Assembly (NCBI GenBank): GCA_017466525.1
Contig: JAFTTY010000036.1
Location: 1-41,556 of the forward strand
DNA length: 41,556 nt
Source: Alphaproteobacteria bacterium
GTDB lineage: Bacteria; Pseudomonadota; Alphaproteobacteria; Rs-D84
Reading direction: 5' to 3'
This document shows, one piece after another, positions 7,809 to 16,570 of the stretch; position 1 is the first letter of the stretch, and each line of letters begins with the position of its first letter. Both the position numbers and the translations under genes were made by a program. The notes below the pieces were generated by a model. It was given only the letters and a program-made list of their open reading frames with translations, was not told the DNA's origin and ran no database searches.

Positions 7809-7837
7809 GAAAAAAACCGCCGCAAATGCGACGGTTT
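7809..7837 (-). terminator. Terminator of tRNA-Pro(TGG)
   Basis: On the minus strand a 9-bp stem AACCGTCGC/GCGGCGGTT (one G-T pair) with a 4-base loop is followed by a T run. It lies 10 bp after the tRNA 3' end. Confidence 0.75.
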
Positions 7838-7845
7838 GAATTTTC

Positions 7846-7922
7846 TGGTCGGGGCGAAAGGATTCGAACCTTCGACATCTTGGTCCCAAACCAAGCACTC
7901 TACCAGACTGAGCTACACCCCG
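7846..7922 (-). tRNA. tRNA-Pro (anticodon TGG)
   Basis: A 77-nt tRNA including encoded CCA. The acceptor strands CGGGGTG and CGCCCCG pair (one G-T); the D-loop contains AGCTCAGTCTGGTAGAG; the anticodon arm is CTTGG-TTTGGGA-CCAAG, giving TGG; the T-arm contains GGTTCGAATCC. A second Pro tRNA (GGG) lies at the right end of the window. Confidence 0.95.
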
Positions 7923-8019
7923 AAACGAATGGTATTATAACAGCATTTTTTTCAAATGCAAATTTTTCTTTATATTTTGTGCTTGTTTGATTTCATTAAG
8001 TTTTATATCATACAGGTGA

Positions 8020-9021
8020 ATGAGAAGGATATTTCAATATTTTACAATATTTTCTATTATCGCCACTGGCGCAGGCGCCATGACACGCGACGCGCAACTG
8101 ACCAACACAACCGGATATAATTACAACTATATGTATCCATATATGAATAACCAGATGCGCACTGACCTGAATCCTGGGGTCACAACATCACAATCATTAA
8201 GCCCGATAAATACTGTTGTAAAAACGACTAAATTGGGTGCAGACAGACGTGTCGTTCCTCGTCGGGCACGCAGTGCAACGAACACAAACATGGCTTCACG
8301 CACTGGGGCCGGCAACGGTGCACAATCTGCCACGACATCTGATACACGTCGCGTCGTTGCACGCAGTGCATCAAACATAAATGCACGTCGTATGACCAAT
8401 CCTGCGAATCGTCGTGTTGTTGCACGCGCAGGAATCAATCAAAATGGCGGCATGCGCACAGGCGCACGCGCAGTCAATACTGCAAACAACCGCACGGAAC
8501 CAAACATACGAAACACCATCCCAACAGAACGCACGTCATCAACACGTTGCTTGGCTGATTACATGGAATGCATGGACAGATATTGCGAACGTGAAGACAC
8601 AGCATACAACCGCTGTTATTGCAGTTCAAAATTATCGCAAATCGATTCGGTGTACCAATCAGAAATTGACAGACTTGTAAAACAAATAATCTTATTACAA
8701 GGAACCAATAAATGGACTGACGCAGAAATGAACGAATATTGGATGGATACTGTCGGCAAATACTCGGGCGATAATTCATGGATAAACATTGACGACGCGC
8801 TAAATATTAACTGGGCCGGAATGGAAAGTCGCGTCCGTGGCCAGAACGCATTTGCAACAGGTCACGAATATTGTGTTCAGCATTTACGCGGTTGCTATTA
8901 CATGGCATCGAACCTGCGCGATGCATACCGGTCTGAAATTGCACGCGACTGCAACACTTATGAACAATCTTTACAAAAATTAAAGAACGCCGCCGAAAGC
9001 ATAATAGGGGCATATAAATGA
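8020..9021 (+). CDS. Secreted Arg-rich repeat protein with C-terminal Cys domain, unknown
   Basis: A 333-residue protein with a signal peptide (MRRIFQYFTIFSIIATGAGA). Residues about 70-150 are a basic low-complexity region built on repeats RRVVPRRARSA, RRVVARSASN and RRVVARAGIN, rich in Arg, Asn and Ala. From about residue 170 a Cys-rich region begins (CLADYMECMDRYCEREDTAYNRCYC), followed by helical sequence with two further Cys and a third near the end. Even Cys spacing suggests disulphides in the periplasm or outside. I do not recognise the family. AGGTGA abuts the ATG. The stop overlaps the start of the arginase-family gene (ATGA), so the two are translationally coupled. Confidence 0.75.
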   Translation: MRRIFQYFTIFSIIATGAGAMTRDAQLTNTTGYNYNYMYPYMNNQMRTDLNPGVTTSQSLSPINTVVKTTKLGADRRVVPRRARSATNTNMASRTGAGNGAQSATTSDTRRVVARSASNINARRMTNPANRRVVARAGINQNGGMRTGARAVNTANNRTEPNIRNTIPTERTSSTRCLADYMECMDRYCEREDTAYNRCYCSSKLSQIDSVYQSEIDRLVKQIILLQGTNKWTDAEMNEYWMDTVGKYSGDNSWINIDDALNINWAGMESRVRGQNAFATGHEYCVQHLRGCYYMASNLRDAYRSEIARDCNTYEQSLQKLKNAAESIIGAYK

Positions 9022-9848
9022 TACATTTCTTAGGAGTCAGATATGGACGTGGCTGTTTAAAAGTCGCAATTGATGATGGCCCTGCACTGGGGCCACGTGC
9101 AATACAACAAATGTTCCCGTCTCACAATTGGACAATGATTGACGCAGATCCATTTAACCCAACCGAATGTGCAAATGACCGATTTGGTGAAAATTTTAAA
9201 ATTCAACAAAAAATATGCAAAAACACCCCAAACACACCACATATTATGATTGGTGGCGATCATTCTGTAAATTATGGACATTTTGTTGCACTGGCCAATT
9301 CATTACCAGAACAAGACCTGTGTCTGATATATATTGACGCCCACCTGGATATACACACCCCAGAAACCGCAATCGCCCAGGCATCTGGCGCACCACACGG
9401 CACAAATGTTCGCGCATTATTGGGGGATGGAGATGCACGCTGGTTGACACTGCAAGGCAAACGCCCTGCCCTGCGCCCAGAAAATCTGTTTTACATCGGC
9501 GCACGTTCCTTTGAACCCGCAGAAATCGAATACGCAAGACAAAATAACATATACATTAAATACGCAAACGAACTAGACTCTCTATCCGATTGGGAACAAA
9601 CCGTTTCAGAAATTCGCAAACGAATCGGCAATCGACCATTTGTTGTTTCATTCGACTTTGACGCAATCGATCCAAAATATTTTCATGACGTTTTGGTGCC
9701 TGCTGAAAACGGCATATGTATTGATGCCGCCAAATATTTCATTAACGCATTTAAAGACGCGCATCGATTCGAATTTGTTGAATATGCACCATCTGGCGAC
9801 AAACAAAGCGCACAAATTGCCTGCAACCTGATTAAAATATTGTTATAA
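9018..9848 (+). CDS. Arginase/agmatinase-family ureohydrolase
   Basis: A 276-residue member of the arginase superfamily with all manganese ligands visible: GGDHS (79-83), DAHLDIHTPE (107-116), SFDFDAIDP (211-219; Asp213 and Asp215) and Glu255. APHGTN (125-130) corresponds to the substrate-loop histidine of arginases. Such enzymes hydrolyse arginine, agmatine or formiminoglutamate; I cannot choose the substrate, though the DAHLDIHTPE wording is arginase-like. It is slightly shorter than the usual ~300 residues. The ATG overlaps the preceding secreted-protein stop by 4 bp, and it abuts a convergent gene with no spacer. Confidence 0.9.
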   Translation: MIHFLGVRYGRGCLKVAIDDGPALGPRAIQQMFPSHNWTMIDADPFNPTECANDRFGENFKIQQKICKNTPNTPHIMIGGDHSVNYGHFVALANSLPEQDLCLIYIDAHLDIHTPETAIAQASGAPHGTNVRALLGDGDARWLTLQGKRPALRPENLFYIGARSFEPAEIEYARQNNIYIKYANELDSLSDWEQTVSEIRKRIGNRPFVVSFDFDAIDPKYFHDVLVPAENGICIDAAKYFINAFKDAHRFEFVEYAPSGDKQSAQIACNLIKILL

Positions 9849-10790
9849 TTAACGAAGCTTTATATTATCGACAAATTTTTCCAAACGTTTATCATCCGTC
9901 AAAAAAGCTTTTGTCGCCAGGCGTTCAATAACGCCCTTTGCCTCTTTAAAATCAATTACATTTTTTTGTGCGCTTGTAATTGTTTTTTCGACAGCACTCG
10001 CATCAAAACTTTCAATTTGTCGCCATAACTTTCGCATCGGATAAGACAAAGAACCATATTCTGTTTGATATGTTTCACCCCAGTCTATTCTGCGGCCATT
10101 TCGACGATTCCTGTCTTCATTTTCACGTTCACTGGTCCAAAAAATTTCATTTTTATTTGCACGACTTTGAATCCTATCGATATCATCACCTGCCCACGCC
10201 GTCAGCATATACTTTTCAGATTTTAATGACGCCATATAAAATTTGTTATTATCACGTGGTTCTGCATGCGACGCCGCCAATGCAGTCGAAACCTCAAACA
10301 AAATACCATGCGGTGGTTTATCACCCAAAGAGACCGCGACATCAAATAATTTCAACGCATAGTGCGCATTTATTTCTGGGAACGACAATTTACAGACAAA
10401 ACCAAAGCCACCCTGCCATGGATTAACACCATAAACGTTTACACCACGCGAAAGCAACTGACACGGTGTCCCAAACAAATCAGAAATTTGTCCCAAATCA
10501 TAAACACAATCGCCATCCATTTTGCGAATTTTATCTATATTTTTAACCAGAAAATCTTCCAACACATTACGAAATTCATATGTCACACGCGCAACATCAT
10601 CTTTTGGCAAACGATTGCGCAATTCTGGTGGCAACGCCCCCAAATACGGCGACACGTCCATGTCAGACACTATATTTTCCAAAAAAGCCCCATCACGAAT
10701 CCATTTTCGACGCAAAAAACCGGTCAGCGCAACATGTTTTACACGCTGTTTATCTTCTTTGCACGATAAAAATTTAATGTCTTGTACCAT
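9849..10790 (-). CDS. Orphan protein with kinase-like N-lobe and DWG motifs
   Basis: A 313-residue soluble protein that I do not recognise as a named family. The middle resembles a protein-kinase fold: a glycine-rich loop GVNPWQGGFGFVCKL (121-135), a lysine in HYALKLFD (Lys147, like VAIK), a glutamate in ILFEVSTAL (Glu166), a hinge-like KYMLTAWAGDD (193-203) and IDWGE (235-239), like DFG. No HRD catalytic loop is visible, so it may be a pseudokinase or atypical kinase. There is no signal peptide or membrane segment. The ATG at 10790 is chosen because a TTGACA promoter ends 9 bp before it; the longer frame to 10817 would start inside that promoter. Confidence 0.6.
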   Translation of the reverse strand: MVQDIKFLSCKEDKQRVKHVALTGFLRRKWIRDGAFLENIVSDMDVSPYLGALPPELRNRLPKDDVARVTYEFRNVLEDFLVKNIDKIRKMDGDCVYDLGQISDLFGTPCQLLSRGVNVYGVNPWQGGFGFVCKLSFPEINAHYALKLFDVAVSLGDKPPHGILFEVSTALAASHAEPRDNNKFYMASLKSEKYMLTAWAGDDIDRIQSRANKNEIFWTSERENEDRNRRNGRRIDWGETYQTEYGSLSYPMRKLWRQIESFDASAVEKTITSAQKNVIDFKEAKGVIERLATKAFLTDDKRLEKFVDNIKLR

Positions 10791-10827
10791 CACAATATAA
10801 ATATAGGACAAACGCACATATTGTCAA
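10791..10827 (-). promoter_or_regulatory. Promoter of the kinase-like gene
   Basis: On the minus strand, a perfect TTGACA (10827-10822), a 16-bp spacer and TATATT (10805-10800) end 9 bp before the ATG. There is no Shine-Dalgarno, so the mRNA is expected to have almost no leader. Confidence 0.6.
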
Positions 10828-10830
10828 CCG

Positions 10831-11028
10831 CTATTTATTTACCTCTTCACAAATTTTATTGTGTCGATAAATATTCCGCGCCAAATCATCGCTTATAACA
10901 TCCCAATCAGTCAACCGCCCATATATTGGCACACATGGTACAGCCAAACATACATTATTCTGCAATTGTGTATTTTTCGCGCAAGACGCGACGAATATCA
11001 CCAGCCCCACGACCCAAAACCTCTTCAT
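10831..11028 (-). CDS. Small lipoprotein, candidate o-spanin (Rz1-like)
   Basis: A 65-residue lipoprotein: MKRFWVVGLVIFVASC is a short lipoprotein signal (lipobox V-A-S-C), giving a mature peptide of about 50 residues with CVPIYGRLTDWDVISDDLAR and HNKICEEVNK. The ATG at 11028 has a strong Shine-Dalgarno (AGGTGAGG) located inside the upstream gene. Its first 74 bp overlap, in another frame, the end of a gene for a small single-span membrane protein. A small lipoprotein overlapping a membrane-anchored partner is the architecture of phage Rz/Rz1 spanins, which fuse inner and outer membranes at lysis. The tail pattern (ISDDLAR..I..HN...C) reminds me of small phage lysis lipoproteins. The functional assignment is inference. 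Confidence 0.6.
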   Translation of the reverse strand: MKRFWVVGLVIFVASCAKNTQLQNNVCLAVPCVPIYGRLTDWDVISDDLARNIYRHNKICEEVNK

Positions 11029-11179
11029 TAACCTCACCTATCTTTTTTGTTATTTCTGCCTGCATGTACGATTGCGCAACCACAGTATCGGCTTGACAAT
11101 TAGCACGCCCAACATACTTACCCACAAAAAAAGTAAAAAAAACGACACCAAACAGTGTCAAAAAAATATAAATTCGCAT
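10955..11179 (-). CDS. Small single-span membrane protein, candidate i-spanin (Rz-like)
   Basis: A 74-residue protein with one N-terminal transmembrane helix (IYIFLTLFGVVFFTFFVGKYV, about residues 3-23) and a hydrophilic helical periplasmic tail with one Cys (28) and Arg/Glu-rich sequence. The ATG at 11179 is chosen for its AAGGA ribosome-binding site; a longer frame to 11230 would run through the rpsU terminator. The type II topology with a helical tail, and the out-of-frame overlap with a downstream lipoprotein gene, match inner-membrane spanin subunits. It is shorter than lambda Rz (about 150), but small ones exist in phages. Confidence 0.55.
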   Translation of the reverse strand: MRIYIFLTLFGVVFFTFFVGKYVGRANCQADTVVAQSYMQAEITKKIGEVNEEVLGRGAGDIRRVLREKYTIAE

Positions 11180-11199
11180 TTTAATCCTTAAAAACATTA

Positions 11200-11222
11200 A
11201 AAAACCCACCAATTGGTGGGTT
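11200..11222 (-). terminator. Intrinsic terminator of rpsU
   Basis: AACCCACC/GGTGGGTT (11203-11210 with 11215-11222) is a perfect 8-bp stem with loop AATT; the minus strand continues into a short T run. It separates rpsU from the spanin-like pair. Confidence 0.8.
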
Positions 11223-11229
11223 AATTTCA

Positions 11230-11436
11230 TTAGAAGCCGAAAACCATACGCTGTTTTGATTGACGTTTCTTTTCGTTGCGAACAGCTTCTTCTTTCAAAC
11301 GCTTGCGTCGTGTTGTTGGTTTTTCATAACGCTGACGTTCTTTCATTTCGCGGTACAGGCCTTCTTTCTGAGATTTACGTTTTGCAACACGCAATGCCTG
11401 TTCGACGTTATTGTCGCGAACCAGAACTTTTACCAT
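11230..11436 (-). CDS. rpsU: 30S ribosomal protein S21
   Basis: A 68-residue, strongly basic protein starting [20 protein letters not shown], with [24 protein letters not shown] in the middle, the standard bS21 sequence. S21 joins the 30S platform near the anti-Shine-Dalgarno and helps initiation. The gene has an unusually strong Shine-Dalgarno (AAAGGGGGTGA), placed somewhat far (about 8-10 bases) from the ATG. It lies 76 bp downstream of tRNA-Ala on the same strand, and its own terminator follows. Confidence 0.95.
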   Translation of the reverse strand: MVKVLVRDNNVEQALRVAKRKSQKEGLYREMKERQRYEKPTTRRKRLKEEAVRNEKKRQSKQRMVFGF

Positions 11437-11474
11437 CGGTCATTCACCCCCTTTACACGTTTACGCTTATTTTA

Positions 11475-11504
11475 CACAAGAAGGGGACTTACATCCCCTT
11501 CCCC
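11475..11504 (-). other. Hairpin between tRNA-Ala and rpsU
   Basis: The minus strand has AAGGGGA-TGTAAG-TCCCCTT just after tRNA-Ala. The T tract is weak (CTTGTGTAAA), so it may be a tRNA processing element or inefficient terminator rather than a full stop before rpsU. Confidence 0.4.
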
Positions 11505-11512
11505 TTTTGTTT

Positions 11513-11588
11513 TGGTGGAGCTGATCAGGCTCGAACTGACGACCCCCTGCTTGCAAAGCAGGTGCTCTACCAACTGAGCTACAACCCC
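11513..11588 (-). tRNA. tRNA-Ala (anticodon TGC)
   Basis: A 76-nt tRNA with encoded CCA. Acceptor GGGGTTG faces CAGCTCC (one G-T pair in this reading); the D-arm contains AGCTCAGTTGGTAGAGC; the anticodon arm CCTGC-TTTGCAA-GCAGG gives TGC; the T-arm contains AGTTCGAGCCT. In many bacteria this tRNA sits in the rRNA operon, but here it stands alone upstream of rpsU. Confidence 0.93.
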
Positions 11589-11689
11589 AAAACTTTGCAC
11601 TTTCATCATGAAAGCGAACGCATTTTATACAATTTGAAAGACTTTGTCAATCCAAAAATGAATTTTATACCAAATAATATCTTTTAAAC

Positions 11690-11718
11690 TAGACTTATCA
11701 CAATACGTCGCCTATAAT
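11690..11718 (+). promoter_or_regulatory. Promoter of msbA-like gene
   Basis: TAGACT (11690-11695), a 17-bp spacer and a perfect TATAAT (11713-11718) end 9 bp before the ATG at 11728. No Shine-Dalgarno exists in this short interval, so translation is probably leaderless. Confidence 0.6.
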
Positions 11719-11727
11719 ATAAGCATT

Positions 11728-13548
11728 ATGTTTAAGAAAATATCGAACTCTATTAAGTCCTTTATCAAAGGCGATGAATCAAACGGCCGTATCAAATGGT
11801 CATTGTATGGACGCGTCTGGCGCGAAATTGGCAGACCATATATCAAATGGCTGGTTGCCGGTATCTTATTTACAATCTTGGCCGCCGCAGCCGAAGGATA
11901 CACAATCACCTTGGTACAGCAAGTTGTTGACAAGGCGTTCATTGAAAAAAGCATGAATGCGATATATTGGCTGGGCATTCAAGTTATCATTGCATTTGGC
12001 GCCAAGGGAACATTTACATATGCCAAGGCATTAATCATGGCCAAGGGTGGACTATTGGCCGGTGCAAACCTGCAAAAAAAGATTTACAAGCACATGATGC
12101 ACATGAATCTGTCACGCTTTTATGGCGACGGCATCGGTAAAAACCTGAATTATTTCGGGGTTCAGGCAGGCGCGGTATTAAACCTGGTAACCGGAACCGT
12201 CATTCGTGTCGTACAAAACGTTGCGACATTGGCGATGACTTTGGGTTTGATGTTCTATTACGCCCATCAAATGTGCATTGTATTAATGTTCTTGGCACCC
12301 GCAATTATGATTCCAATGGTTGTCATTATGCGCAAGCGTCGCAAACTGTCACGCAAATCATTCGGTATTGCAAATGATGTATCGCAACAGCTGAACCAAA
12401 CATTACACGGTATCAAAACAATTCAGGCATTTGCCGCCGAAGAACGCGAAGAAAAAAATTTTGCACGCGTATTAAATAGTTCTGTTGAAAACGCATACAA
12501 AAGCACCCAAGCCAACGCCCTGCGTTCACCATTAATGGAATTTATGATTTCTATCGGTTTATGTATCGCAATGATTATGGGCGGACACTTTATCGCAAGT
12601 GGCGCAATTTCAACTGGTGACTTTACCGCATTCTTGCTGGCCCTGACCGCTGCATATAAGCCTGCGAAAAGTATTACATCCACAGGCGACACATTACAAC
12701 ATGGATTATTGGCGGCCGAAATATTATTTGACTTTTTAGACAGCAAACCTGACATCACCGACGCCCCAGACGCACGCAATTTAACTGCAAAAAATATGTC
12801 TGTTGGATTCCACAATGTATCATTTGCATACAACGAAAATGAAACAGTTATTAAAAATCTTAATTTACATGTACCAGCAGGCAAGGTTTGCGCACTTGTC
12901 GGCCCATCTGGCGGTGGCAAAACAACGTTGTTCAATTTATTAGAACGTTTTTACGAACCGCAAATCGGTAAAATTACGATTAATAAAACCGACATACGCA
13001 AATACACATTAAAATCCCTGCGTGAAAATATTGCAGAGGTTTCACAAAGCGTATTCCTATTCAAAGGTTCAATTGCTGACAACATCAGATATGGTCGTCC
13101 AGACGCCACAGACGAAGAAGTTATAGCTGCGGCACGCGCGGCCAACGCACATGATTTTATCATGGAATTTCCAAACGGTTACGATACAAACGTTGGCGAA
13201 TCGGGCGGCATGTTATCAGGCGGACAAAAACAACGTATTGCAATTGCGCGCGCGATATTAAAAGACGCACCAATCTTACTGTTAGACGAGGCAACATCCG
13301 CACTGGACACACAAAGCGAAAAATTGATTCAGGCCGCCTTAACAGACCTGATGCGTGGTCGTACAACATTTGTTATTGCGCACCGCCTGTCTACAATATT
13401 GGATGCAGACATAATCTGCGTAATCAAGAACGGCCAAATAATTGAACAGGGAACTGATGCAGAATTATGCGCATTGGGCGGTGAATACAAAAAACTGCGT
13501 GACATTCAGTTCAAGACTGACACAAAGAAAAATAAAAAATCCAAATAA
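11728..13548 (+). CDS. msbA: MsbA-type ABC exporter (lipid/lipid A flippase-like)
   Basis: A 606-residue fused half-transporter. Residues about 35-320 hold six transmembrane helices with the intracellular loop LNQTLHGIKTIQAFAAEEREEKNF, typical of MsbA-like exporters. The ATPase domain has Walker A GPSGGGKTT (about 390), a Q-loop in SQSVFLFKGS, signature LSGGQKQR, Walker B ILLLDEATSALD and switch AHRLS. MsbA flips the lipid A core across the inner membrane; the closest paralogues export lipids or peptides, so the exact substrate is inferred. The family is certain, the gene name less so. It is convergent with rho. Confidence 0.8.
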   Translation: MFKKISNSIKSFIKGDESNGRIKWSLYGRVWREIGRPYIKWLVAGILFTILAAAAEGYTITLVQQVVDKAFIEKSMNAIYWLGIQVIIAFGAKGTFTYAKALIMAKGGLLAGANLQKKIYKHMMHMNLSRFYGDGIGKNLNYFGVQAGAVLNLVTGTVIRVVQNVATLAMTLGLMFYYAHQMCIVLMFLAPAIMIPMVVIMRKRRKLSRKSFGIANDVSQQLNQTLHGIKTIQAFAAEEREEKNFARVLNSSVENAYKSTQANALRSPLMEFMISIGLCIAMIMGGHFIASGAISTGDFTAFLLALTAAYKPAKSITSTGDTLQHGLLAAEILFDFLDSKPDITDAPDARNLTAKNMSVGFHNVSFAYNENETVIKNLNLHVPAGKVCALVGPSGGGKTTLFNLLERFYEPQIGKITINKTDIRKYTLKSLRENIAEVSQSVFLFKGSIADNIRYGRPDATDEEVIAAARAANAHDFIMEFPNGYDTNVGESGGMLSGGQKQRIAIARAILKDAPILLLDEATSALDTQSEKLIQAALTDLMRGRTTFVIAHRLSTILDADIICVIKNGQIIEQGTDAELCALGGEYKKLRDIQFKTDTKKNKKSK

Positions 13549-13549
13549 A

Positions 13550-13577
13550 AAAAAACGCCCAAACGGGCGTTCTTTTA
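13550..13577. terminator. Bidirectional terminator between msbA and rho
   Basis: AACGCCC (13554-13560) pairs with GGGCGTT (13565-13571), loop AAAC. The plus strand continues CTTTT, the minus strand into nine T residues. It serves both convergent genes. Confidence 0.85.
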
Positions 13578-14843
13578 TTGATTCATCGAACTGAAAAAGT
13601 CCGAATTCGTCTTTGTTAAACGCAACTTGTCCAGCAAGAATTCCATTGCCTCTAATGTACCCATTGGATTAATAATACGACGCAGCACATACATCTTGGA
13701 CAAAATTTCCTTACCGACCAGCAAGTCTTCTTTGCGTGTTCCAGACTTTGTTATATCAATCGCAGGATACACACGTTTATCAGACAATTTTCTATCCAAG
13801 ATAATTTCACTATTACCCGTACCCTTAAATTCTTCAAAGATAACTTCATCCATCTTGGAACCAGTATCCACCAGCGCAGTTGCGATAATCGTCAAAGAAC
13901 CACCACCTTCGATATTACGCGCCGCACCAAAGAAACGTTTTGGACGTTGCAATGCGTACGCATCAACACCACCGGTCAAAACCTTGCCACTGGATGGAAC
14001 ACATGTATTATATGCACGACCCAAACGTGTAATTGAATCCAACAAGATAACAACATCCTGCCCTGCTTCAACCAAACGCTTTGCCTTTTCAATAACCATT
14101 TCTGCAACCTGAATGTGACGTGCAGCCGGCTCATCAAATGTTGATGAAATAACTTCACCTTTAACACTGCGTTGCATATCTGTTACTTCTTCTGGACGTT
14201 CATCAATCAATAACACAATCAATTTTACATCCGGATAATTTGTCGCGATACTGTGCGCAATATTTTGCAACATAACCGTTTTACCCGTACGTGGCGGCGC
14301 AACAATCAATGAACGCTGGCCCTTGCCTGTTGGGGAAATCAAATCGATTACACGCGCAGACAAATTACGTCCTTTGTCTTTGTCATCTGAAACTTCCATC
14401 TTTAACTGTTCATCTGGATACAATGGTGTCATATCATCAAACGACACACGATGTTTCAGTTTTTCGGGGTCGTCACCATTTACGCGTTCAATTGTTTCCA
14501 GCGCAAAATAACGTTCTGTTTCCGCAGCGGGTGCCTGAATTTGCCCTTCGACATAGTCGCCTGTTTTTAAACCATACTTTTTAATTAAACTGGGCGACAC
14601 ATATAAATCATCTGGTCCTGCCAGATAGTTTGATTCTGGCGCGCGCAAGAAACCAAACCCATCTTGCATACGTTCCAATACACCATCACCAATCAATGTG
14701 ACCTTTTTATCAGCCGCGAACACACGCATAACCGCGAAACGCAACTGTTGCACATTCAGTTGTGATGGATTTTCAATTCCCATATCTTCCGCCATTTTCA
14801 GCAGTTGCTGTGGCGACTTTGCCTTCAATTCATTAATATGCAT
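13575..14843 (-). CDS. rho: Transcription termination factor Rho
   Basis: A 422-residue hexameric RNA helicase that ends untranslated transcripts. The N-terminal domain starts [21 protein letters not shown]; the RNA-binding cold-shock-like domain contains [12 protein letters not shown]; the ATPase core has Walker A APPRTGKT, Walker [17 protein letters not shown], the Q-loop region [21 protein letters not shown] and the R-loop KGTGNSEI. Size and motifs are standard, with no lineage insertion. AAGGATA precedes the ATG at good spacing. Confidence 0.98.
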   Translation of the reverse strand: MHINELKAKSPQQLLKMAEDMGIENPSQLNVQQLRFAVMRVFAADKKVTLIGDGVLERMQDGFGFLRAPESNYLAGPDDLYVSPSLIKKYGLKTGDYVEGQIQAPAAETERYFALETIERVNGDDPEKLKHRVSFDDMTPLYPDEQLKMEVSDDKDKGRNLSARVIDLISPTGKGQRSLIVAPPRTGKTVMLQNIAHSIATNYPDVKLIVLLIDERPEEVTDMQRSVKGEVISSTFDEPAARHIQVAEMVIEKAKRLVEAGQDVVILLDSITRLGRAYNTCVPSSGKVLTGGVDAYALQRPKRFFGAARNIEGGGSLTIIATALVDTGSKMDEVIFEEFKGTGNSEIILDRKLSDKRVYPAIDITKSGTRKEDLLVGKEILSKMYVLRRIINPMGTLEAMEFLLDKLRLTKTNSDFFSSMNQ

Positions 14844-14932
14844 AAAATATCCTTTTGTGGAAGTGTTAGACGCAGAACTGCGCCCCTTTTGTAAAATATA
14901 TTATACATTAAATTGACAAAAAAGTCAAGTTT

Positions 14933-15142
14933 TTACTTACGCACCGCCCAATACAATGCCCACAGCCACCCAACAATTGACCAACCGAACACCCAGCTGC
15001 CCAAACGTACCGCCTGCATATGTGGCTTACCCTTGCCATTTTGGCGCGCAATCCATGACGGTGCCAAAATCACACCTATCAGCAACAATACGCATATCGC
15101 GTATTTGCCAACCAGCAAAACCATATCCCAATCAACCGACAT
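14933..15142 (-). CDS. Small two-span membrane protein, superinfection-immunity-like
   Basis: A 69-residue protein with two hydrophobic helices (LLVGKYAICVLLLIGVILAPSW and LGSWVFGWSIVGWLWALYWAV) separated by a short basic loop. The second helix pattern GSW.FGW...GW..AL.WA closely resembles the superinfection-immunity (T4 Imm-type) membrane family, which also occurs on many chromosomes without phage. Upstream there is only a weak AACGGCA ribosome-binding site. It lies between eno and rho on the same strand. Function in the cell is unknown. Confidence 0.6.
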   Translation of the reverse strand: MSVDWDMVLLVGKYAICVLLLIGVILAPSWIARQNGKGKPHMQAVRLGSWVFGWSIVGWLWALYWAVRK

Positions 15143-15217
15143 TGCCGTTCATTTTAGTACAATAAAGGGGCACTTTTACGCGCCCCCCTATTCTTAGTTT
15201 GTTCATCTCTGACCAGA

Positions 15218-16492
<1,275 letters not shown>

Positions 16493-16570
16493 CTATTCAA
16501 AATAATTGCTTGCTCTTGCGCCGGGGATTGTGCCACAATGTTTTCAAGAATGGAATGGAAAAATAAAAAA

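Noticed and set aside
11256..11687. Open frames across tRNA-Ala and rpsU on the plus strand
   Set aside because: They read through the antisense of rpsU and tRNA-Ala; the stretch LVELIRLELTTPCLQSRCSTN comes from the tRNA and is a common annotation artefact.
12423..12935. A 170-codon open frame on the minus strand over msbA
   Set aside because: It lies antisense to the membrane and ATPase region of msbA, with no supporting motif or start signal.
14845..14932. Possible extra gene between rho and the small membrane protein
   Set aside because: Only the rho leader with its Shine-Dalgarno and AT-rich sequence is seen; the open frames do not have a start signal.
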